Source: Dietzia sp. JS16-p6b (GTDB taxonomy: Bacteria; Actinomycetota; Actinomycetes; Mycobacteriales; Mycobacteriaceae). Taken from it: DNA of 64,000 nt. A model generated the notes under the pieces. It worked only from the letters and a program-made list of their open reading frames with translations. It was not told where the DNA came from and did no database searches. The position numbers were made by a program, and so were the translations under genes. The number at the start of each line of letters is the position of its first letter. Position 1 is the stretch's first letter. The DNA lies in assembly GCF_003052165.1 (NCBI RefSeq), contig NZ_CP024869.1, forward strand, positions 2,266,001-2,330,000, in the 5' to 3' direction. Of this stretch, positions 44,247 to 51,710 are shown one piece after another.

Positions 44247-45110
44247 TCAGTCGCGGAAGTAGCTCATCAGGCGCAGGATCTCGATGTACAGCCAGACCAG
44301 GGTGACGGTCAGGCCGAGCGCGACGCCCCACGCCATCTTGTTGGGGGCACCCGCACGAACGAGGCGGTCGGCGTTGTCGAAGTCGAGCAGGAAGCTGAAC
44401 GCGGCGAGGCCGATGCACAGGAGACAGAAGGCGATCGCGATCGGGCCACCGTTGTAGAGCGGGTTCGAGCCGCCGGTGAAGAAGCTGAGCACGATGCTGC
44501 CGAGCGCCGCGAACAGCACGCCCACGATGGCGGCAGTGAGGAAGCGCGTGAACTTGGGGGTCACGCGAACGGCGCCGGTCTTGTAGACGAACAGCATGCC
44601 CACGAACACACCGATGGTGCCGAGGATCGCGGCGCCGACCGCACCGAGGACGCCACCGCCCTGGATGTCGGCGGTGAACAGGTACGTGGCCGCGCCGACG
44701 AACAACCCCTCGAGCGCACCGTAGGTCAGGGTGATCGGAGCGGAGTCCATCTTCCGGCCGAAGGTGGCGATGAGCACCACGACGAGGCCACCGATACCGC
44801 CGACGAGCAGCAACGGGAAGAGCAGACCGGGGTTGACGCTGATCATGTAGAACGCGATCACGCCCACGATGCTGAGCAGACCCAGCGTCATGGCGGTCTT
44901 GGTGACGACGTCGTCGATCGTCATGGGCCGCGTGTCCGCCTCGAACTGCGGATGGGCCTGGGGCGCACCGTACCCGGCCTGGGCACCGAAGCCCTGGTGG
45001 CCGTACTGGCCCTGCTGGAAGGTGGCACGGCCCGCGCCACCGAGGTGGGTGGCGCCACGCGCGCTGTCCTGGGACAGAGAGCTGAAGACCGGATTGCTAC
45101 TGCTGCGCAT
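44247..45110 (-). CDS. Bax inhibitor-1/YccA family membrane protein
   Basis: A 287-residue protein with a polar, Gln/Gly-rich N-terminus (about 1-60: FQQGQYGHQGFGAQAGYG) and seven transmembrane helices from about residue 70, ending EILRLMSYFRD. MTIDDVVTKTAMTLG, YGALEGLFVGAATYLF and LLDFDNADRLVRAGAPNKMAWG are characteristic of the actinobacterial YccA branch, with the paired Asp residues that sense pH and gate calcium leak in studied homologues. The ATG at 45110 has AAGGGA at good spacing. It matches the position of Rv1072 beside fadA3 in M. tuberculosis (from memory). Confidence 0.92.
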   Translation of the reverse strand: MRSSSNPVFSSLSQDSARGATHLGGAGRATFQQGQYGHQGFGAQAGYGAPQAHPQFEADTRPMTIDDVVTKTAMTLGLLSIVGVIAFYMISVNPGLLFPLLLVGGIGGLVVVLIATFGRKMDSAPITLTYGALEGLFVGAATYLFTADIQGGGVLGAVGAAILGTIGVFVGMLFVYKTGAVRVTPKFTRFLTAAIVGVLFAALGSIVLSFFTGGSNPLYNGGPIAIAFCLLCIGLAAFSFLLDFDNADRLVRAGAPNKMAWGVALGLTVTLVWLYIEILRLMSYFRD

Positions 45111-45270
45111 CGAGGTCCCTTCGGATTGTCGGGGAAGGTCGTGTAGCGAGAGTCCCCGCCGGGTCACCGACGAATCACTCGTACTGGGTCAACGCGTGGG
45201 CGCACCTGAGTGTTCCCCGCATTGATTCTTATCTTGCCTGACCGGTGGACCACTCGACGCAACCGTCAGT

Positions 45271-45312
45271 TATCGATATGTCGTTGACATTCTTGAGAAT
45301 GGCGCGGATACT
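45271..45312 (+). promoter_or_regulatory. padR promoter with overlapping operator
   Basis: TTGACA (45284-45289), a 17-bp spacer and GATACT (45307-45312) form a near-consensus promoter. Palindrome ATGTC-GTT-GACAT (45278-45290) overlaps the -35 box and adjoins TATCGATA (45271-45278), so the PadR protein probably represses its own gene here. Confidence 0.7.
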
Positions 45313-45361
45313 TCAAGACAGACGGGGGCCAACCAGGCACCCCAGATCGGAAGGAGTCGCG

Positions 45362-46114
45362 ATGAACATCGACGACACATACGGGCCGGGCGACTTCGGC
45401 CCGTCGGCGACACCGGGCCGGGGCGGACATCCCCGGCGAGGCGGCCGCCCCGGCCGTCAGCACGGACACCACAGGGGCCGTCGTCACGAGCACGGTGGCG
45501 GCGCGGCGCCGTTCGGCCCGGGAGGGCCCGGCACGCCGTTCGGTCCTGGTGGCCCGTTCGGTCCGGGCGGACCGTTCGGACCCGGTGGTCCCTTCGGCCC
45601 GGGAGGGGCCTTCGGCGCGTTCGATGACGGTCCCGGGATGCGGCGCGGGCACCAGCGGCGACGCCGGCGAGGTGATGTCCGGCACGGCGTGCTCCTGCTC
45701 CTGGCGGAGGGGCCCCAGAACGGATACGGGATCATCCGCGAACTGGCCGAGCGCAGCGGGGGCACCTGGCGGCCGAGCTCGGGTGCGGTCTACCCGGCAC
45801 TCTCGCTGTTGGAGGACGAGGGCCTCATCGGTCCCGCCGAGGACGCCGGGCCCAAGCACTACCAGCTCACCGACGCCGGGCGGGCGGAGGTCGAACAGCT
45901 CGCGGACCGCCCGGCCCCGTGGGACGACGCCACCGAGGAGGCCGCTTCCCGCCTGGGCGGGGACGCCGACCTCTGGAAGGCCTTCGGCGAGGCCGCCATG
46001 GCCGTGCGGGCGGTCGTCCAGACCGGCGACCCGGCCGCCGCAGAGGCGGCCACCCGGGAACTGGTCGCCCTGCGTAAACGCCTCTACGGGCTCCTCGCCG
46101 AGGCCGGGGACTGA
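45362..46114 (+). CDS. PadR-family transcriptional regulator with Gly/Pro repeat
   Basis: A 250-residue regulator. The N-terminal 95 residues are a low-complexity basic/Gly/Pro/Phe region with five copies of PFGPGG and many His and Arg. A winged helix of the PadR type follows (about 100-190): GVLLLLAEGPQNGYGIIRELAERSGGTWRPSSGAVYPALSLLEDEGLIG (in sections), then a C-terminal dimer helix. The ATG at 45362 follows GGAAGGAG. Such Gly-rich PadR proteins are common in actinobacteria. The ligand is unknown; a drug exporter is a frequent target, but none is adjacent. The overlapping operator suggests autorepression. Confidence 0.88.
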   Translation: MNIDDTYGPGDFGPSATPGRGGHPRRGGRPGRQHGHHRGRRHEHGGGAAPFGPGGPGTPFGPGGPFGPGGPFGPGGPFGPGGAFGAFDDGPGMRRGHQRRRRRGDVRHGVLLLLAEGPQNGYGIIRELAERSGGTWRPSSGAVYPALSLLEDEGLIGPAEDAGPKHYQLTDAGRAEVEQLADRPAPWDDATEEAASRLGGDADLWKAFGEAAMAVRAVVQTGDPAAAEAATRELVALRKRLYGLLAEAGD

Positions 46115-46121
46115 CGCGGGT

Positions 46122-46155
46122 GTCGGGCCCCGGGCGTCCGAACCCGGGGCCCGAC
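46122..46155. terminator. Bidirectional terminator, padR/ABC permease
   Basis: A perfect 13-bp stem GTCGGGCCCCGGG (46122-46134) with its complement at 46143-46155 and an 8-nt loop, exactly between the converging padR and permease stops. Confidence 0.85.
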
Positions 46156-46160
46156 CGGTA

Positions 46161-46988
46161 TCAGACCAGGGCGACCTTGTGATCCCACGAGCGGGCGGTG
46201 CGCCACAGGCAGTACACCGCCAGCACTGCCGACGCGGCCAGGAAGCCGACGGGCATGACGTCGTTCTGGGCGGCCGCGCCCGCGGCCAGCTCGCCGAGAA
46301 CGTCGACGCGCACGAACTCGAGGGTGTTGCCGGCGCCCATCGCGACGCCGAACGGCAGCGCGATCATCGCCAGCAGCGACAGCACCTGAGTGGCCACGTA
46401 GATCACGACGAACACCACGACCGGCCCACCGGCGCCCAGAGCCGCCAGTCGCCGCTCGTGCCCCACCGAGACCGCGAAGTAGTAGTAGACCGGCCAGATC
46501 AGGAACGAGGAGAGGCCCACGATGAGCCCGGCGGCGATCATCCAGGGCGGCGCGGCCGTGGTCACCGTGGTCCAGGTGTCGGACAGGACTGACGACGACG
46601 GCGAGGTGATCCCCGAATGCAACGCGGCCGCCCACCAGGCGAGCAGCGCGAGCCCGGCGGTGAGGACGAGCGCGGCCAGCGAGGCGATCATCGCCCACGC
46701 CAACCTGACCCAGAAAATGGTCGAGCCGCGGACGGGGATGGAGTGGGTGAAGTACCCGGTGCGGCCGTACCCGGTACGCCAGTAATCGGCGGCGAGGGTC
46801 AACTGGACAGCCGGGACCGCCACGATCGCGGCCAACACGCCCAGGGCCATCCCGAACTGGGAGAGAAGGGGCCATCCGGCGGCCCCGAGCAGACTGCCCA
46901 GGACTCCGATCAGGGTGATCATGCCGAGAGTCGTCCCGAGCGCCCCACGCGTACGCAACCATTCGTGCTTGAGCAGTGTCGTCGTCAT
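46161..46988 (-). CDS. ABC transporter permease
   Basis: A 275-residue membrane protein with six or so helices (TTLGMITLIGVLGSLLGAAGW, MALGVLAAIVAVPAVQLTL, MIASLAALVLTAGLALLAWW, WMIAAGLIVGLSSFLIWPVYYYFAV, VVVFVVIYVATQVLSLLAMIAL and a last one near residue 255). No solute-binding domain. It starts inside the ATPase gene's stop (ATGA), so the two make one transporter. The layout (GntR-ATPase-permease) resembles YtrA-YtrB-type modules involved in antibiotic or cell-wall stress responses. Substrate unknown. Confidence 0.88.
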   Translation of the reverse strand: MTTTLLKHEWLRTRGALGTTLGMITLIGVLGSLLGAAGWPLLSQFGMALGVLAAIVAVPAVQLTLAADYWRTGYGRTGYFTHSIPVRGSTIFWVRLAWAMIASLAALVLTAGLALLAWWAAALHSGITSPSSSVLSDTWTTVTTAAPPWMIAAGLIVGLSSFLIWPVYYYFAVSVGHERRLAALGAGGPVVVFVVIYVATQVLSLLAMIALPFGVAMGAGNTLEFVRVDVLGELAAGAAAQNDVMPVGFLAASAVLAVYCLWRTARSWDHKVALV

Positions 46989-47743
46989 CGGTAGGTCTCC
47001 CTGAAGATCTGATCGAGGCTGGCGGAGTGCTGGCCGCGGAGGTCGTCGGCGTCGCCCTGCAGCAGGACGCGGCCGTGGCGCATCATCACCGCGGCGTCGA
47101 GGATGGGCTCCAGGTCGTGCACCAGGTGCGTGGAGATCAGGAGCAGTGAGTCCTCGGAGAGGTTGCGGAGGATTCCGTCGAGGATGAGCTGACGTGCGGC
47201 CGGGTCGACGCCGGAGATGGGTTCGTCCAGCAGGAACACCTTCGCGTCACGGGACATGGCCAGCGCGATCTGGACCTTCTCGCGCATGCCCTTGCTCATC
47301 TCCTTGAGCCGGGCGGTTTCGCTCAGACCGAAGAACCCGATCAGGTCTCGGGCCTTCTCGGTGCGGAAATCGGAGAAGAAGTCGGCGTAGAGCTCCAGGC
47401 AGTAGGTCACCCGTGCGGAATCGGGGAGGAAGCTGGTGTCGGGCAGGAAGGAGACGATCGCTTTGGACTCGGGTCCGGGGGCGTGGCCGTCGATCCGCAC
47501 GCTGCCGGAGTATCCCGAGAGCACGCCGGCGAGGATCTTGAGGAGGGTCGTCTTACCGCAGCCGTTCTCCCCGAGCAGTCCCACGATCCGGCCCGGAGCC
47601 AGGCGGAGGTCGAGCGCGTCCAACGCGGTCGTGGAGCCGTAACTCATGCGCAGCCCCGAGGCCTCGACGAGGGGAGGCGCGGCGTTCCCGGCGATGCTCA
47701 CGTCAGGCACCTCCGTCGTGCGCATGGGCAGTGGTGTGGTCAT
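46985..47743 (-). CDS. ABC transporter ATP-binding protein
   Basis: A 252-residue ATPase. Walker A is GENGCGKTT (58-66), the signature is the divergent SKGMREK, Walker B is VFLLDEPISG, and the switch histidine is in ISTHLVHDLE. The sequence belongs to the group of exporters with GntR regulators (YtrB-like). The GTG/ATG at 47743 overlaps the regulator gene by about 41 nt; an ATG at 47725 (MRTTEVPD) is a possible shorter start. It energises the downstream permease. Confidence 0.92.
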   Translation of the reverse strand: MTTPLPMRTTEVPDVSIAGNAAPPLVEASGLRMSYGSTTALDALDLRLAPGRIVGLLGENGCGKTTLLKILAGVLSGYSGSVRIDGHAPGPESKAIVSFLPDTSFLPDSARVTYCLELYADFFSDFRTEKARDLIGFFGLSETARLKEMSKGMREKVQIALAMSRDAKVFLLDEPISGVDPAARQLILDGILRNLSEDSLLLISTHLVHDLEPILDAAVMMRHGRVLLQGDADDLRGQHSASLDQIFRETYR

Positions 47744-48098
47744 GGTCGTCCCATCTGTTGTCCAGTAGTGCTCGGGCCTTGTCCTGCGTCATCCCCAGGC
47801 CGCGGACCCGACGGATGAACTCGTGGGCGGCGCCGGAGGCGAGGTCGGCACGGACCTCGTCGATGCGGGCGTCGTCGGAGGTGACGTATCGCCCGCTGGC
47901 CCTCTCGGATCGGCACAGCTCGAGCCGTTCCAACTCGGCCAGTGCCCGCTGTGCGGTGTTGGGGTTGACGCCCAGGTCGGACGCCAGTTCGCGGACCCCG
48001 GGCATCCTCGCGCCCGCCGCCCACTCCCCGGTCACGATGCGCCGCGAGAACTCCTCGACGAGCTGCACCCAGATCGGAGAGGCGGTGTCGAACTGCAT
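47703..48098 (-). CDS. GntR-family regulator, YtrA subfamily
   Basis: A 131-residue repressor with an N-terminal winged helix (SPIWVQLVEEFSRRIVTGEWAAGARMPGVRELASDLGVNPNTAQRALAELERLELC, in parts) and the short C-terminal two-helix dimer domain typical of YtrA (about residues 75-110, FIRRVRGLGMTQDKARALL), then a His/Asp-rich tail. It is the first gene of the transporter operon. The 34-bp palindrome 14 bp upstream of its start is the likely autoregulatory operator. YtrA proteins respond to antibiotics or cell-wall stress in other Gram-positive bacteria; the inducer here is unknown. Confidence 0.92.
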   Translation of the reverse strand: MQFDTASPIWVQLVEEFSRRIVTGEWAAGARMPGVRELASDLGVNPNTAQRALAELERLELCRSERASGRYVTSDDARIDEVRADLASGAAHEFIRRVRGLGMTQDKARALLDNRWDDHDHTTAHAHDGGA

Positions 48099-48111
48099 CG
48101 AGCCCCCGTCC

Positions 48112-48145
48112 GTGTCGCTGTATTAGGTGCTTAATACAGTGACAC
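48112..48145. promoter_or_regulatory. Operator palindrome for the GntR/YtrA regulator
   Basis: CTGTATTA (48118-48125), spacer GGTGCT, TAATACAG (48132-48139): an exact 8-bp inverted repeat, extended by GTGTC and GACAC on the outside (14 pairs with one mismatch). It lies 14 bp before the gntR start on the minus strand. A TTGACT -35-like element (48159-48164 on the complementary strand) precedes it. Confidence 0.8.
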
Positions 48146-48186
48146 TCATCGACGAGGGAGTCAAGACAAGGCTGGTCGCGCGTTCA

Positions 48187-48215
48187 TTGTCTATACCCCC
48201 TAGGGTATGTATGCT
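48187..48215 (+). promoter_or_regulatory. Copper-type promoter with spacer-filling palindrome
   Basis: TTGTCT (48187-48192), exactly 17 bp, TATGCT (48210-48215). The spacer contains ATACCC-CCTA-GGGTAT (48193-48208), the palindrome recognised by CsoR/RicR copper repressors in mycobacteria and relatives. A repressor there would block polymerase until Cu(I) is bound. Confidence 0.7.
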
Positions 48216-48313
48216 GGCTGTCGAGGCCCGAGCGAGCCGACCGTTCGCCTGGAGACCTCGCGACGATCCCGCGGCCCTTGACCCCGCACTCTGTGACCTT
48301 GAGGAGAACGACC

Positions 48314-48475
48314 ATGTGCAGACCCGCCACCTGTAAGACCTGTGGAAAGACGACGTGGGCCGGGTGCGGCATGCACGTCGACCAGGTGATGTCCGCCGTG
48401 CCCAGGTCCCAGCGGTGCCCCGGTCACGCCAAGGCCCCCGCGGAGGGGTTCCTGGCGAGGCTGTTCGGGAGGTGA
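48314..48475 (+). CDS. Small Cys-rich protein, probable copper-responsive
   Basis: A 53-residue protein, MCRPATCKTC then GKTTWAGCGMHVDQVM, ending in RCPGHAK and a basic tail. Five cysteines and two histidines in pairs (CxxxxCxxC, CGMH, CPGH) suggest metal binding. Similar small proteins with the CKTCGKTTWAGCGxH pattern occur in actinobacteria and fungi. The ATG at 48314 follows GAGGAG at 8 nt, and the promoter upstream carries a copper-repressor palindrome, so it may be a copper chaperone or buffer. Too short for a firm family call. Confidence 0.75.
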   Translation: MCRPATCKTCGKTTWAGCGMHVDQVMSAVPRSQRCPGHAKAPAEGFLARLFGR

Positions 48476-48523
48476 CCGGTCGGCCGGAACGGCCGGTGCG
48501 GATGATCGACCGGTGACGCCGGC

Positions 48524-49060
48524 TCAGTGCGTCAGAGCGACCTTGAGCGCCACGACGGCCACGGCGACAACCGTGAGTGCCGCCGCGCCGAGGAGCCACC
48601 TCCGATCGGGCCGTTCGCCGTTGAGTCGGCCGATCACAAAGACGACGCCGCCGATCCGCACCAGCACGGTGATCTCCGCGAGCAGGATGGCGGTACCGTG
48701 CTCGATCACCCCGATCCACCCGACCGCGAGGATGAGCGACGGCAGGACCGCCGAGCTCAGGATCGGCACCGAGTTCCGCAGTTCGGCGAGCCGCTCGGCG
48801 CGGCTCAGCGGCTCGCCCTCACGCACGCCGTGGCCCACCGCCTCGGCGAAGACGTGCGCGATGAACGTCGACAGGGCGGTGCCCAGCACTATCGCGATCC
48901 CGACGTACTTCTCGCTCTGGACGATCGGCACGAGCGCCGCGAGCACCAGGATGTTGCCGTAGATGTAAGCGCTGATCCTGCTCGCCGCGTCGTCACGATC
49001 GAGCGGCTCGCCCCGGGAGAGCCACGAGTTGCGCGGCAGGGATCGCCTGTCCGTGTCCAT
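48524..49060 (-). CDS. Hypothetical membrane protein
   Basis: A 178-residue protein with four hydrophobic helices: ISAYIYGNILVLAALVPIV, YVGIAIVLGTALSTFIAHVFAEAVGHGV, VPILSSAVLPSLILAVGWIGVI, and AILLAEITVLVRIGGVVFVIGRL, plus a last one at LLGAAALTVVAVAVVALKVAL. I do not recognise the family. HxFxEAVGHG is a possible conserved loop. It stands alone between the small Cys-rich gene and the monoamine oxidase gene. The ATG at 49060 is the natural start. Confidence 0.7.
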   Translation of the reverse strand: MDTDRRSLPRNSWLSRGEPLDRDDAASRISAYIYGNILVLAALVPIVQSEKYVGIAIVLGTALSTFIAHVFAEAVGHGVREGEPLSRAERLAELRNSVPILSSAVLPSLILAVGWIGVIEHGTAILLAEITVLVRIGGVVFVIGRLNGERPDRRWLLGAAALTVVAVAVVALKVALTH

Positions 49061-49182
49061 GCCGACAAGGGTGGCAGACGGCAGGGGTCCGTCGCGTCGA
49101 GTTCACTGTCCTGACCCGGGCCGGCGGGGGCTCGGAATACTGTGGGAATGTCTGCGATTCGAGGGCGTGGAGAGGCTCGACA

Positions 49183-50541
49183 ATGGACTCATCGGTGGAC
49201 GTGGTGGTCGTGGGGGCGGGGATCGCCGGCCTGGTCACCGCGCGTGAGCTGACCCGGGTGGGCCACGAGGTGATGGTTCTGGAGGCCCGGGACCGTGTGG
49301 GCGGCAGGCTACTGGGCGCCACGCTCGCCGGTGGCCAGCCCATCGAGGTCGGGGGGCAGTGGGTCGGCCCCACTCAACACCACGTCCTCGCACTGATCCG
49401 CGAACTGGGACTGCAGACCTTCCCCACCCACGTCGAGGGCCGGCACATCGCCGAACTCGGCGGCGCCAGGGCGGAGTACACCGGCCGGATCCCCAGGTTC
49501 GACCCGGTCACCCTGGCCGATATCGCCCAGACCCAGTGGCGGCTCGACCGGATGGCCGCCCGCATCCCGCTCGACGACCCGTGGAACGCCTCCGGCGCCG
49601 ACCGCCTGGACTCGCAGACGTTCGACACCTGGCTCAGACGCACCGCCCGCACCCCGCGGGCCCGCGGGTTCTACCGACTCCTCACCGAGGCTGTGTTCTC
49701 GACCGGCCCCGAGGACCTCTCCGCGCTGTGGGCGGCGTTCTACATCGGCTCGGCCGGCGGACTGGACGCGATGATCGACACCGCCGGTGGAGCGCAGCAG
49801 GACCGCGTGGTAGGCGGGGCGCAGACGATCGCGATCGAGATGGCGCGGCAACTCGGCGAACGGGTGGTGCTGGACAGCCCGGTCACCGCGGTCGAGTGGG
49901 ACGTCGGTTCCGTCCGCGTCCGTACCGGCCACCGCACCGTGAGCGCGCGCCACGTGGTCGTCGCCGTTCCTCCGCCGCTCGCGTCGAGGATCCGCTACTC
50001 CCCCGGCCTGCCCGGGGACCGCGACCAGCTCGTCCAACGGTTGCCCATGGGACGGGTGATCAAGGTCAACGTCGCCTACCCGGAGCCGTTCTGGCGCGCC
50101 GACGGCTGGAGCGGTCAGGCGAACAGCGACACCCGCCCGCTGGGCACGGTCTTCGACAACACCCCCCACGGCGCCGCGGGCGGTGGCCCCGGGGTGCTGG
50201 TCGGATTCCTCGAAGGCCGACACGCGGACCGGTGCTCGCGCATGACGCCCGCCGACCGTCGGGCGCAGGTGCTCGAGGATCTCGCCGGATACTTCGGGCC
50301 CCGGGCCCGCGAACCCGTCGACTACATCGAGCGCGACTGGGCGGAGGAGGAGTACAGCCGCGGGTGCTACGGCGCGTTCGCCGCGCCCGGGACCCTGACC
50401 CGCTTCGGACCCCACCTGCGCCGCGCGGTCGGCCCGATCCACTGGGCGGGCACGGAGACCGCCACCCGCTGGGCCGGGTACATGGACGGGGCTGTCGAGT
50501 CGGGCCGTCGGGTGGCCGGGGAGATCGGTGTGCCCGGGTGA
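49183..50541 (+). CDS. Flavin monoamine oxidase family protein
   Basis: A 452-residue amine oxidase. FAD-binding motif VVVVGAGIAGLVTARELTRVGHEVMVLEARDRVGGR at the N-terminus, RPVGGQW-like region GGQPIEVGGQWVGPTQHHV, and a C-terminal IHWAGTETATRWAGYMDGAVESGRR. Cys395 in EYSRGCYGAFAAPG aligns with the cysteine that binds FAD covalently in human MAO, so the flavin is probably covalent. It oxidises a primary or secondary amine to an imine with release of H2O2. The ATG at 49183 is short of a clear ribosome site. An AraC gene follows 52 bp later. Confidence 0.92.
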   Translation: MDSSVDVVVVGAGIAGLVTARELTRVGHEVMVLEARDRVGGRLLGATLAGGQPIEVGGQWVGPTQHHVLALIRELGLQTFPTHVEGRHIAELGGARAEYTGRIPRFDPVTLADIAQTQWRLDRMAARIPLDDPWNASGADRLDSQTFDTWLRRTARTPRARGFYRLLTEAVFSTGPEDLSALWAAFYIGSAGGLDAMIDTAGGAQQDRVVGGAQTIAIEMARQLGERVVLDSPVTAVEWDVGSVRVRTGHRTVSARHVVVAVPPPLASRIRYSPGLPGDRDQLVQRLPMGRVIKVNVAYPEPFWRADGWSGQANSDTRPLGTVFDNTPHGAAGGGPGVLVGFLEGRHADRCSRMTPADRRAQVLEDLAGYFGPRAREPVDYIERDWAEEEYSRGCYGAFAAPGTLTRFGPHLRRAVGPIHWAGTETATRWAGYMDGAVESGRRVAGEIGVPG

Positions 50542-50593
50542 GCAGCCCGGAGTCCGTGGTCACCTGGCGGAACGGTAGCGCCCGGGTGGTGGC

Positions 50594-51613
50594 GTGCAGC
50601 CGCTGATCCGCACCGCCAGCCTTCGCGGCTTCGCCCCGCTCGTGAGCGAACTCGGAGGGGACCCCGAGCACCTGCTCGACCAGTACGGCATCGCGGCCGA
50701 GGCCCTCGCCGGCGACGACGGCCTGATCTCGATCACCGCGCACGACCAGATGCTAGACGCCGCCGCTGCCGCGCTCGAGTGCCCGGATTTCGGGCTGCGG
50801 CTGGCCGACCGACAGGACATCTCCATCCTCGGTCCCGTGGCCCGGGCGATCCGCCCCAGCTCCACCGCCACCGAGGCGCTCGAGTGCGCGGCGCGTTTCC
50901 TGTTCGTCCACAGCCCCGCGCTGACGATCGGCGTCGACGACGACCCGTGGAACCGGCGCGGAGTGATCGCGCTGACCTACCGCAAGCAGCTGTCCGAGTC
51001 GCCGTACTCCCCTCAGGCCATCGAGCTGGGGCTCGGCCTGTTCCACCGGATGGCGGTGCAGTTGCTCGGGCGCAGTCCCGGTCTCCGATCCGTCGAGCTG
51101 ACCCACGGGCCGCTCTCGCCCGTGGACCGCTACCTGGACTTCTTCGGTGCCGACATCAAGTTCGACCGCCCCGTGGCCGCGCTGTGCGTCGAGCGCAGGA
51201 TCCTGGACGCCTCGTTCGCCACCGCCGACGAGGAGATCCGACAGGCCGCCCTCGACCACCTGGCGGGCACCTACTCCGACCCCGCCCGCTCGATGGCGGG
51301 TCGGGTCCGCCGGGCTGTGGGCGAGCGCCTTCCCGGGCGGGTCCCGGCACTCGCCGAGGTGGCGGCGTCGCTCGCGATCCACCCGCGAACCCTGCAGCGC
51401 CACCTCGTCGTGGAGGACACCACCTACGGCCGGGTCGTCGACGACCTGCGGCGGGACCGGGCACACCGGTTCATCACGACCACCGACCTGTCCTTCACGC
51501 AGATCGCCGACCTGGTCGGGTTCTCCGAACAGTCCACGCTCAGCCACGCCGTGCGGCGGTGGTTCGGCGTCTCCCCCGGCGAGCTCCGACGCCGGGGGAG
51601 AGTGTCGCGCTGA
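50594..51613 (+). CDS. AraC-family transcriptional regulator
   Basis: A 339-residue regulator with an N-terminal Arabinose_bd-type domain (about residues 20-200) of the OruR/ArgR-like branch and a C-terminal pair of helix-turn-helix motifs: PALAEVAASLAIHPRTLQRHLVVEDTTYGRVVDDLRRDRA and LSFTQIADLVGFSEQSTLSHAVRRWFGVSPGELRRR (both quoted by position, from about 255 and 292). GTG start at 50594. It probably activates the downstream MBL-fold and SDR genes or the upstream oxidase in response to a small molecule. Confidence 0.92.
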   Translation: MQPLIRTASLRGFAPLVSELGGDPEHLLDQYGIAAEALAGDDGLISITAHDQMLDAAAAALECPDFGLRLADRQDISILGPVARAIRPSSTATEALECAARFLFVHSPALTIGVDDDPWNRRGVIALTYRKQLSESPYSPQAIELGLGLFHRMAVQLLGRSPGLRSVELTHGPLSPVDRYLDFFGADIKFDRPVAALCVERRILDASFATADEEIRQAALDHLAGTYSDPARSMAGRVRRAVGERLPGRVPALAEVAASLAIHPRTLQRHLVVEDTTYGRVVDDLRRDRAHRFITTTDLSFTQIADLVGFSEQSTLSHAVRRWFGVSPGELRRRGRVSR

Positions 51614-51710
51614 GACAAGTGGGGCGGCGACGGACACCGGATCCTGGAAGTACCCGTCAGGAGCACGGCGCCGGGAGAGCCACGGCGCCCCGAGGAGAAC
51701 AGGAGCGGTG

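Noticed and set aside
45480-45620. A CRISPR-like repeat inside the padR gene
   Set aside because: The repeats are in frame, encode PFGPGG units and have no unique spacers; they are protein-coding low complexity.
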